In this document: positions 55,680-64,000 of the stretch, in pieces | Position numbering within the stretch: the first letter of the stretch is position 1 | Layout: every line of letters starts with the position of its first letter | Source of the DNA: Galdieria sulphuraria | Lineage: Eukaryota > Rhodophyta > Bangiophyceae > Galdieriales > Galdieriaceae | Length of the DNA stretch: 64,000 nucleotides | NCBI RefSeq assembly: GCF_000341285.1 | Contig: NW_005178462.1 | Span: forward strand, 7,890 to 71,889 | Reading direction: 5' to 3' | The notes under the pieces: generated by a model | What the model was told of the DNA's origin: nothing | The model's database searches: none | Seen by the model: only the letters and a program-made list of their open reading frames with translations | Position numbers and translations under genes: made by a program

Positions 55680-56762
55680 ATGATGTTGAAGAGACTTGGC
55701 TTTCAACGAGTAGAAAATGGATGGCCGTTGTATTCGAGAGTACCACGTTATCTTTTTCTAAAAAGTAACAAGTTTCGTTGCAGTTTGAGGAATTTGCACT
55801 GTTGTGGTACAAGTCAGGGATCCCTTTCTTCGGAGGTGACCAACAAAACCACTGATTTATGCTACTTTCTTCGAAACTTGGCCTCTATTGAACCTCCCAA
55901 GGAAACTAATTGTCTTCTTTGGACTTTATTGGAACAAAAGAAGAAACTAGTGGATCCTTTGGATAGATCCCGTTTGCATCCGTTTGTGGTTCCTTTGGCG
56001 GTAGATGAACATTCAGATAAGATTGTTGGTTTTCTTCGTTGGCCGACGCCTCCCAGTGATATGCCTCTTCCAGTTGTTGAAGCGCAGTTATCAACCAAAA
56101 CTCTTGTATTGTTATCGAATAGTGCAAAGGCATATGTACAGCGATATTTGGTTACTTTAGAAGCGGAAGAGGGTCTCTCCAGAAACCATATGATTCATGA
56201 AATGCAAGAATTATATAAGCCTGGTAGCTTTTCCAATAGTGGTTTAACTTTAGAACAGTTTCTTATTAGAGATATCGGACCCTTTCCAGATATGTATGAA
56301 AAATTGACCTACAAACATTTGCAAAGGGAAAAAACACAATCAGCACTGATCACTTGTGAGAAAGCAGCGGTATCTTTTCCTGGTTGGGGTCGTTCTCGTT
56401 ACTTTCATTCTTGTGTTTTACAAAAGCTCAATCGAATGCAGGAAGCACGAGATGCTGCCAGAGCTGCATTACAACTTCCATTATGGACTTTGAACTATGA
56501 TGTCTTTCAAGTTGGTTATGTTGCTGGTTTTCAGTCACCCGAATCTTCTTTTCCACAAATCTATCGCAAGTTGGCTAATGACAAAAGATATAAAGATATT
56601 GAAAATGGCAAACCAAAGGAACAAGTAGCTTTAGATAGAGCAGCATTTCTTTTAGATGTTACTTTTTTAGAAAATAATTCTTATCAAGATATCAAAGACT
56701 CGTTGGCTCAGTTGTATGAAGAAGCTCATTTACCAGATGTGGCTCGTTTTGTTGCTTTATAA
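55680..56762 (+). CDS. Conserved plastid-type protein of unknown function
   Basis: A single-exon frame of 360 residues starting with two Met codons. Residues 1-50 are basic with few acidic groups, a plausible transit peptide. The centre reads FLRNLASIEPPKETNCLLWT, LLEQKKKLVDPLDRSRLHPF and GFLRWPTPPSDMPLPVVEAQ, motifs I believe occur in proteins of other photosynthetic eukaryotes, though I cannot name the family. A TPR-like helical pair follows (TYKHLQREKTQSALITCEKA; KLNRMQEARDAARAALQLPL). Pro-rich core and helical end suggest a soluble plastid factor. Absence of introns is unusual among its neighbours. Confidence 0.65.
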   Translation: MMLKRLGFQRVENGWPLYSRVPRYLFLKSNKFRCSLRNLHCCGTSQGSLSSEVTNKTTDLCYFLRNLASIEPPKETNCLLWTLLEQKKKLVDPLDRSRLHPFVVPLAVDEHSDKIVGFLRWPTPPSDMPLPVVEAQLSTKTLVLLSNSAKAYVQRYLVTLEAEEGLSRNHMIHEMQELYKPGSFSNSGLTLEQFLIRDIGPFPDMYEKLTYKHLQREKTQSALITCEKAAVSFPGWGRSRYFHSCVLQKLNRMQEARDAARAALQLPLWTLNYDVFQVGYVAGFQSPESSFPQIYRKLANDKRYKDIENGKPKEQVALDRAAFLLDVTFLENNSYQDIKDSLAQLYEEAHLPDVARFVAL

Positions 56763-56806
56763 GGGAATGAAAATCATATTCGATGATAATAAACTTTTGA
56801 GATTTT

Positions 56807-57594
56807 ATGCAACGCATTCTATTTGCCTGTCGTGAAGTACACGTTTATCGTGTTCCACAGTCACAACTCATTCAAGGAAGATTTCTTTGTCAAGACTGGG
56901 AAGGTATATGAGAACTTGAGACTTTTTCAAGATTTTGATGGGAAGAGAACAGGAGAACACTTATTTACTGGGCGTTGTCGAGTTGTTGAAGAAGGCGGAC
57001 AAGTATGGATTCGTTTAGAAGATAGAATTTCCGGACAACTATTTGCAGAAAGTCCATTTCATGAAAGTGGTAAGCAACTTTTAAACTATTCATAATAGTT
57101 GGTTACCTACAGGGGACATTTCGTGAGGACCTCAACATGCACTGGATAGTTCTCGTTATTTCGTGATACAAGTAAGAGACCGAGAGACCCAACGAAAGGC
57201 GTTTCTTGGACTGGGCTTTGAACAACGTGGAGAAGCATTTGACTTTTTAGCAGCGTTGAATGATGCAACGAGACAGAGTTTAGGAGAACAAACGGAACAA
57301 GGAAAGCCAGCTTCACCTCCAAAGGATTTTTCTCTCAAAGAGGGACAAAAGTTGAAACTTTCACTTCCCGGTATGAAGAAACCGAGTAGAACAGAATCTT
57401 CGACAGTTGAACCATCTAAAGTGGCTGGAGTTACCACTAGTCAATCGAATGATAAGGAAGAGTGGTTATTTCAAGACCAATTAGGTGGTGTTGCTAGTGA
57501 TTCATCTATGACTTCAGAGGATACTCATTCGACGGTTTCTATGCCTAAGAAAAGTACGCCTTCAGGACCTTCTTTGGATGATTTGCTATTCTAA
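56807..57594 (+). CDS. NECAP: Adaptin ear-binding coat-associated protein (NECAP)
   Basis: Three exons, 56807-56903, 56953-57069 and 57128-57594, encode 226 residues. The PHear domain takes up the first 130 residues: LFACREVHVYRVPQS, then HLFTGRCRVVEEGGQVWIRL, EDRISGQLFAESPFHESG, then DSSRYFVIQVRD and KAFLGLGFEQRGEAFDFLAA, all NECAP hallmarks. The rest is a disordered tail ending in a Trp-containing acidic motif (EEWLFQDQ) and DDLLF, likely adaptor-ear binding signals. NECAPs help clathrin-coated vesicle formation with AP-1/AP-2. The 49- and 58-bp introns were chosen because they alone keep the conserved frame. Confidence 0.88.
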
Positions 57595-57674
57595 TAACTC
57601 ATCCTATTTACCATAGCCACAAAAATGAGTCACTTTTATATTTCCACACACAAACAAACATTCATCTTCAATTC

Positions 57675-60015
57675 CTATATTTGTTGCTTCTTATAAACCT
57701 CAATCAATTCATCAACTGCTTGAGGATCTGCCAACGTGGAAATATCACCCAAATCTTGCTTAGAAACGATACCTTTCTTCTCTACTATCAATTTCAGAAT
57801 TCTTCTCATTATTTTTCCACTTCTTGTTTTGGGTAAAGATGGCGTAAAATAGACTCTTTCAGGTACTGCAATAGGTCCTATATTGACTCGAACTCTTTTT
57901 TTCATTTCTTCTTCCAATTCATAGGTAGCTTTGATTCCTTCTTTCAGAATCACAAAAGCAATGATACCTTGACCCTTTATTTCATGAGCTATAGGAACCA
58001 CAGCTGCTTCTGCTGCTGCACGATTTCCAATCAAAGCAGATTCCACTTCTGCTGTACCAATGCGATGTCCACTTACATTAATAACATCATCCAAACGTCC
58101 TGTGACGAAATAGAGACCATCGGCATCTCTTCGACAACCATCACCGGATACATAATAACCAGGAAACTTTGCAAAATAAGCTTTCTCATATCGTTCATGA
58201 TTATGTAATATAGTTCGGAAAATACCAGGCCACGGTTTCTTAATACACAACTGACCACTGACTTCTCCTTTATTATCCATCAACTCTTTTCCTTCATCAT
58301 TGAGAATGGCTGGAACTACTCCAAAGAATGGATAGGATACAGAGCCAGGTTTCTGAACGAGACCTGGAACGGGAAGTGCAGTTAACATAGCACCAGAAGT
58401 TTCTGTTTGCCACCAAGAGTCGATCAATGGACAACGGCTATCTCCAACTGTATAGTAAAACCTAATAGAATGTTAAAAGTAAGAAATCGACAAAATAAGC
58501 ATTCTTACCAATTCCATGCTTCCGGATTCAAAGGTTCACCTGCACCTCCTATTAACTTTAAAGACTTTCGGCTAGTTTTCTTTACAACTTCATCTCCAGC
58601 ACGCATTGCAGCACGAATTAAAGTAGGTGCTGTATAGACATACTGTACTTTGTACTTGTCTACAATCTTCCATAATCTATCTGCAGAAGGAAAAGTTGGA
58701 ACACCTTCAAATATAACTTGTGTAGCTCGATTGCATAGTGCAGCATATGCAGTATAACTATGTCCAGTTATCCAACCACAATCCGCTGTACAGAAAAATA
58801 CTTCTGGAGAATGATAATCAAATATATACTTAAACGTTGTAGCTGAATAAACCATATATCCACCAACAGTATGAACTACACCTTTGGGTTTGCCTGTAGA
58901 ACCTGAAGTATATAAAACAAAAAGAGGATCTTCGGCATCCATCCATTCAACAGGACATTCAACTGAACCTGATGACTTGTTCATAACATCATGAAACCAT
59001 TCATCTCTTCTACTTTTCATTCCAACAGCACACTTTTCTGGTCCCAGCCTTTGGACTACAATTTGTCTATCAACTAAATGTCCATCTCCTCTTTCCCATA
59101 CAAGTTCTTCAGCAGCATCCGCCAAACCTTTCAACTCAATTACTTTGTCTCCTCTCATAACACCATCACAAGTAATCAAAATACGACTTCTGGCATCCAA
59201 AATACGTTCCGCTAATGCTTCTGCTGAGAAACCAGCAAAAACAACGCTGTGAATGGCACCTATTCTTGCACAAGCCAACATAGAAATGGGAAGTTCTGGA
59301 ATATTAGGCAAATAGATAGCAACAGTATCTCCTTTCTTCACACCTCTCGCTTTTAGAGCAACAGCCAAACGCTTCACCTTGTCCAATAATTCAGCATAAG
59401 TAACGACGCGATGTCCACTATCTTCCAAATTGTTCCCTTCCGCATAATAAGCAACTTGATCTCCAAAGCCAGCCTCCACGTGTCTGTCCAAAGCATTGTA
59501 ACACATATTGGTTTTCCCTCCTTTGAACCATTCCACAAAGATGGGACCTTTTCGAATGTCAAAATTATAATTCAGAATAGGCGAAGAAAAAGGCTTATGC
59601 CAATAAAAGTCTTTCTTTGCTATCTCTGACCAAAAGCCTTCAGGATCAGTTATAGAACGTTCATACATTTTATAGTAAGTACTAGAATCAGGAACATGGT
59701 GTTTTCCACTTTTCACAAACTCTTCTGGTATAGGTATTGCTTCAGGTTTCAGTCCGATGTCTCCAGAAACTTGATGAGCAAAAGCAACTCCTAACCAAGG
59801 CAGTCTTGGCTTTCGTTCTTTCCATTTGGTCAAAGGTTCCTTCCAACGATTTTCTAATAGTGGAACTAGTCCAGAAATAGGTTTATTCCAAAAGAGTCTC
59901 ATCAACCGCACAACTTGATCCTTGCCAAAGTGATCAACAACAAGAATGGAATTTCTACTCGGGATTTTCTTCAAGGGTTCCAGAAAGCTTTGAGCACCGA
60001 ATCTAAGATAACTGA
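57675..60015 (-). CDS. ACS: Acetyl-CoA synthetase, AMP-forming
   Basis: Two large exons joined by an intron near 58460-58508 cover about 720 residues. Motifs in order: YYKMYERSITDPEGFWSEIA, PNIPELPISMLACARIGAIH, the AMP-binding P-loop LYTSGSTGKPKGVVHT, CTADCGWITGHSYTAYA, WWQTETSGAMLTALP, YYVSGDGCRRDADGLYFVTG, and the acylation-regulated Lys in LPKTRSGKIMRRIL. The enzyme activates acetate to acetyl-CoA in cytosol, plastid or mitochondria. The N-terminus carries an extension (LVVDHFGKDQVVRLMRLFWN). No ATG occurs upstream in frame before a stop near 60020; the first in-frame Met is at 59902, so either that is the start or a short first exon is missing. No peroxisomal SKL end. Confidence 0.92.
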
Positions 60016-60115
60016 TTTTCGTAATTTATGCTATCGTTACACTATTCATGGAAAATCAAACTAAAGAACAATCCAAAAAACTACATGATATAATATAATA
60101 ACTAAATAAAAAGAT

Positions 60116-60811
60116 TTAACTAAACTGGTGCTTGAAAAATTCACTTGCATGTTCCAAGTTATGAAAATGGCCTAAAGAAACAAGTTTCCTATGCAAAAGT
60201 AAAACAATGAAAATCAATTTGTCAATAAAAAACTTACTCTGCCATCTCCTTTCGCATCTGCTCCTGCACATCTGCTGCATGTTTTTCCCTGTATGCTTGA
60301 AACCTTGCTTGATACGGTTCCGGATAAGGTGGCTCCAAAGAAGGTTCTACACGCGACGATTCACCTTTCCATTTAGATGCAAATAAAAATCATAATACCA
60401 TATTCAAAAAGATCGTTTTCTCTTTCCAAGAGAAACTGATAAAACTCTTCTGAATCGTTAGGAAGTGGCCAATACACTCCATCATAACCGTCTTTGTAAC
60501 GTACTTTTGCTAATTTTTCGTCCTGATAAAGCCCTATCATTCCAAATATTCAAAAGTTTCTTGCAATCATCTTACATAGGGAGGATCCATAGACCAATAA
60601 GGGAACGGACTCGGTCGATCTTTCAAATAGACCAATAAACCTGTCACTGTATAGGCCAACGCAAAGGTCTAAAGAAGCTCATAAAACGTTACGCTAAACG
60701 TTAACGTATCTATCATACCACAAAAAAATTCCACAAGTTATTTCTGTTCGGTTTCAAGGAGCGCAAATACGGCACTAAACGCTCTTTAAGAGGTCGTTCG
60801 AAAAAAGACAT
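60116..60811 (-). CDS. Small single-helix membrane protein of unknown family
   Basis: Five short exons (60811-60719, 60668-60576, 60522-60399, 60346-60238, 60188-60116), each below usual frame-length cut-offs, give exactly 163 residues. The N-terminus is basic (ERPLKERLVPYLRSLKPNRN), followed by one membrane helix, NLWNFFVTFALAYTVTGLLV, then YLKDRPSPFPYWSMDPPYDE, Tyr/Pro-rich. The rest is a charged helix (PYPEPYQARFQAYREKHAAD, VQEQMRKEMAEKL). The topology is like many mitochondrial accessory subunits of respiratory complexes, but I do not recognise it. All four introns are 47-53 bp with GT-AG ends, and the phases agree throughout, which strongly supports a real gene. Confidence 0.65.
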
Positions 60812-60917
60812 GAAAACCGCTGTCTCAACTCTACACACAACTAACTCCGGAATATGGATTGAATTTGGTTTGGGAAGACCGATTTGGTGCTAGTTAGTTT
60901 TCTTACCTTGTAGCAAC

Positions 60918-61590
60918 ATGTTGGAATGGTTATTCAATATTCTAGCATATTTAGGTACGTATCACTTGCAAAGAGGGCATCTGGTGATACTTTGTTTTCT
61001 TACTCCTCTAAAGGTCTTTATTACAAAAACGCAAAGATATTGTTCCTTGGGTTAGACAACGCCGGCAAGACAACTCTTATGCACGTTCTTCGGGATGATA
61101 AGGTCGCGCAGCATATTCCAACACAACAGCCGACAGCCGAAGAAGTAGTTATAGGCAACATAAAGTTCAGGGCTTTCGATTTAGGAGGTCACGCCGCCGC
61201 CAGACAGATCTGGCGTAATTATTACACAAAGGTCGACGCCATAGTTTATATGGTGGATGCAGCTGACCGGGACAGATTGAACGAGGCTAAAAAGGAACTT
61301 GATGTAAGAAACTCTCCTCACTTTCTTCTAGAGTAACTAATAGCGCTCAGGCTCTGTTGGCAGACGAACAACTTACGGATGTCCCCTTCTTGATACTTGG
61401 TAATAAAATCGACGTTCCACAGGCAGCTTCAGAAGAAGAACTTCGAACTGCTCTGGGAGTTCACCACCTGACAACCGGGAAAGGAACCAATCCTGTGAAA
61501 GATGTAAGACCAATCGAAGTATTTATGTGCAGTGTAGTGAGAAAGATGGGTTACGGAGAAGGCTTCCGTTGGTTATCGCAATATCTCTAA
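60918..61590 (+). CDS. SAR1: Small GTPase SAR1 (COPII coat)
   Basis: Three exons, 60918-60954, 61014-61303 and 61351-61590, encode 188 residues. The N-terminal amphipathic helix begins with [21 protein letters not shown] motifs: [16 protein letters not shown] (G1), [10 protein letters not shown] (switch I Thr), [17 protein letters not shown] (G3), [19 protein letters not shown] (G4) and [20 protein letters not shown] (C-terminus of SAR1). The DLGGH form and the helix identify SAR1 and not ARF. It recruits Sec23/24 to make ER-exit vesicles. Start is 106 bp from the divergent membrane-protein gene. Confidence 0.96.
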
Positions 61591-62692
61591 CGCTCACGGT
61601 GAAAGCAATTTTTTTCAAACAGGTTGGAAAATGAAAGTGCTTTTTATACTCTTTTCGTCAGATTTTGATAAAAGCAGTACAACATATGGTAAGAATCTCT
61701 GATAATTACTTTCCAATAAAGTGTTCTTTTTCACATTGAAAAATTTAATCTCAATTGCTTTATTTCAGAAGAAAGACGACTGGAATATAATGCATCACAG
61801 TCTCCCCTTAAAATATCACGTATAAATGAAAAATGTAAGAATGTTTCCAAAATTTGAAATAATATTTGCCTCAATACCCGTTCTTATATTTAAAATTATA
61901 GACTAATATAGATTAAAAATGATCCCAGATTGTTCATTTGTGCCCAAAACCTTTTAAAAGAATCCATTTAAAAATTAGCTTTCGATCAAAATTTAATTCA
62001 ACATTAACTTTCATTGAACAATAAATTTATTTTATTCCTTCGCAATTAGAATTATTCGAATACATAACTGCTTGTAAAGTCATTTTAGTTATTTGACTAT
62101 CAAACTCCTGATTGTCCAAATTTAATAACTAATAAATCGACTTGTGGAACTTTTATCTAACTGTATGGTTTCATGTGTTGCTGCAATGCTTTTTTTTAAA
62201 AGTGGTTTATCCGGGCTCTTTTTATAGAAGAAGGACAAAATTGTCTATCTCTTGTAAGCTTTTAAAAGAACTTACTCTTTCATTTGTGGTTTCAGATTGT
62301 TAAGCATCTTTGCTAGTACGTGACGGTGAAAGAAAATATTGCTGAAATGAACTGACTAGAAATATAAATAGAAAATGCTGATGTTAGGAGAATTTATTTT
62401 CTACTGCCACCACCCGATAATGATTTCAAAATATGATATTTTTTTAATCAATTAGATTGACAAAACTTAGAAATACAAACTGTCACAAGTCTCTTGATTC
62501 TAACTTGAAAATTTACTTTGCAGACATGTTTCACATTTTTGAACTGTTTTCAATGAGTTTTATTTGGTTCTTTTATTGTTTCTACTATTAGAACGAACAT
62601 TTCTGTCCTTGAAAATAGAAGCTGTAGATAGTGAAATAGCTTTAAGAATTAAATTAAAGAATTGCAGCTTGGCCGTCGTCGTGGAAAGACCA
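61591..62692. other. Long A+T-rich gene-free stretch
   Basis: About 1.1 kb of very A+T-rich DNA without any useful frame on either strand. No tandem repeat or inverted repeat is obvious. It includes the promoter of the eEF1B subunit gene at its right end. Confidence 0.5.
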
Positions 62693-63499
62693 ATGGTATC
62701 TTTTCAGTCTTTAAGTACCGAAGAAGGCATAGCTCAGTTGAATCAGTATCTTGCAGACAAAAGCTATTTACATGGGTAAGCGAACCTTTTTTAAACGGAT
62801 TCGTTCCGTCATCACAATTTTGTAGAGTGGAACCCACAAAGGCAGATGTTTTGGTACACAATGCTATAAAATCCATTCCCGATAGCAGTACGTTCCCACA
62901 TGTAGCCCGTTGGTATCGCCACATCGGGTCTTATTCTCCATACGAACAGTATGTTTACTGTTTTCAGTGTTGCTTTTGTTTCCTAATGTTTTTTTAGAGA
63001 GGCCTTCCCTTCTTCACCAGAGACCGTTACCATTGAAGGTGAGTCAAGACAGAAACCTGTAAAAATGGACACCAGTAAAGACGAAGAGTTTGATGCGGAC
63101 GATCTTTTTGCGAGCGATGACGAGGAAGATGAAGAGGCATATCGTGAGCAGCAGAGAAGGGCAGAGGAAGCCTTGAAAGCGAAGGAAGCGAGAGATGCAG
63201 CTAAACAAGCAAGTGGAAAGCAAACTGTGGCAAAGTCGTCCATTGTTTTTGAAGTCAAACCTTGGGATGACCAAACGGATTTGAAAAAGATGGAAGAGGC
63301 AGTGAGAGCTATTCAAATGGATGGTTTAACTTGGGGTGCTTCCAAAATCCAACCGATTGGTTACGGTATAAATAAGTTGGTTATAATGTGTACTATTATT
63401 GACGAAAAAGTTCCTTCTACGGAAATTATCGAGGAAGAGATTACAGCGCTGGAAGATTATGTCCAAAGCGTTGATATCGCAGCTTTCAATAAATTGTAG
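62693..63499 (+). CDS. EEF1B: Translation elongation factor eEF1B beta-type subunit
   Basis: Three exons, 62693-62775, 62826-62948 and 62998-63499, give 235 residues. The N-terminal GST-C-like domain reads [20 protein letters not shown] and [16 protein letters not shown]. An acidic linker ([20 protein letters not shown]) is the usual acidic region before the exchange domain. The C-terminal nucleotide-exchange domain has [38 protein letters not shown] and VDIAAFNKL, the conserved end contacting eEF1A. It recharges eEF1A with GTP. Length (225-235) is typical for beta subunits. Confidence 0.95.
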
Positions 63500-63689
63500 A
63501 CTTTTGTGTCGTGAGGGTAACTGTTGCACAATAGGCATTCTATTGAAAACCTCGACTCTTACATCATTTTTTCACAAGGCACTTGATTTTTTATAAGGAA
63601 ATAGGTTTATCGATAAGGCAATACTCCAAGCTGAATTCCCTAGATAGAATACTTCTTGGCTTCCAGAACATATATTAAGCAAACAAGCT

Positions 63690-63926
63690 TCACGCAGCTG
63701 GAGGAACCAGAGCTTCTAGGGCTGAACGGTCTGTTGTCTTCAAACCCCAATAGATTATGAGTGGAATGTAACCATAATGAAAAATAACCTCAGAAGGGGA
63801 ACTTTTAAGCCAGGAATAGTTACAAGCATGGACAAAGTATTCTTACTCTCAAAGTCTGAAAAGTTTTGTCTCCAATCACTTGAACTGCACCACAGACGTT
63901 TTTCAAGGTTTCTTTTTTAGACATGA
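63690..63926 (-). CDS. TOM7: Mitochondrial import receptor subunit TOM7
   Basis: Two exons, 63926-63849 and 63788-63690, encode 58 residues. After a basic N-terminus (SKKETLKNVCGAVQVIGDKT), the membrane segment reads VIFHYGYIPLIIYWGLKTTD, the HYGxIPLxIYxG block unique to TOM7, then ALEALVPPAA. TOM7 regulates assembly of the outer-membrane translocase. The acceptor after CTTCTGAG was selected because it alone joins the conserved segment in phase; the intron is 60 bp. It converges with the eEF1B gene. Confidence 0.85.
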
Positions 63927-64000
63927 GGAATGGAATCGCCGCAACACTCCACAAAGCTTTAATTGTACTTTACCCACACTCCATTGTGTGTGAAACATTA

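Noticed and set aside
62649-63316. Minus-strand frames opposite the eEF1B gene
   Set aside because: Antisense shadows; Ser-rich strings come from the acidic linker codons.
1-64000. CRISPR arrays, tRNA or rRNA genes, bacterial operons, large mobile elements
   Set aside because: No spaced direct repeats, tRNA-like folds, rRNA blocks, transposase or reverse-transcriptase motifs were seen by eye on either strand.

Overview
The window looks like nuclear DNA of a cyanidiophyte red alga, most like Galdieria. This is inference from several signs: A+T-rich sequence, gene-dense layout, almost every gene cut by introns of about 46-75 bp, many genes head to head with only 32-120 bp between start codons, and a nuclear gene for CbbX, the red-type Rubisco activase. 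I spliced most genes by hand. Most models listed with exon coordinates add up to a whole number of codons, which supports the splice sites; exact junctions were not worked out for every gene (for example acetyl-CoA synthetase and RecQ).

Region 1-8.7 kb is gene-poor. It holds a decayed major-facilitator (phosphate/sugar H+ symporter type) transporter, several kilobases of unassigned sequence, and one small OCH1-like glycosyltransferase. From 8.7 to 20.4 kb come a kinesin-6-like motor, a small secreted Thr/Pro-rich protein, protein farnesyltransferase beta, an unknown small protein, a LARGE/GT8-like glycosyltransferase, Sec61 gamma and a protein resembling only the N-terminal part of PRMT3. From 20.4 to 27.3 kb: TAF12, a small membrane protein, an organelle-type protein with an EMAPII tRNA-binding domain, an RWP-RK transcription factor, a SET-domain methyltransferase, ribosomal protein eL29 and a CTD-type phosphatase.

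From 27.3 to 38 kb: CAND1, nuclear CbbX, the exosome nuclease RRP6, a probable complex I subunit (NDUFA7-like) and a SANT/MYB protein. From 39 to 47 kb: a SNAP-25-type SNARE, an M28 peptidase with a membrane anchor, a KsgA/Dim1 rRNA dimethyltransferase and a plastid-type ABC-F protein. From 47 to 57.6 kb: a RecQ helicase interrupted by a run of Ns, signal peptidase subunit SPCS3, a NEPRO/Rmp1-like protein, an unusual CBM48-SPRY fusion, COQ3, a conserved plastid-type protein and NECAP. From 57.7 kb to the end: acetyl-CoA synthetase, an unknown single-helix membrane protein in five exons, SAR1, the beta subunit of eEF1B and TOM7.

There is no operon-like pathway cluster and no obvious defence or mobile system. 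Several genes share broad processes: secretion (Sec61 gamma, SPCS3, SAR1, SNAP-25-like, NECAP, two glycosyltransferases), RNA and ribosome work (RRP6, Dim1, NEPRO-like, eL29, eEF1B, ABC-F) and organelle function (CbbX, COQ3, TOM7, NDUFA7-like). The most unusual items are the CBM48-SPRY fusion, the tRNA-binding protein with an unknown N-terminal domain, the catalytic-domain-free PRMT3-like protein, candidate GC-AG introns, and a 580-N gap that is about ten times longer than the missing RecQ coding sequence should be.
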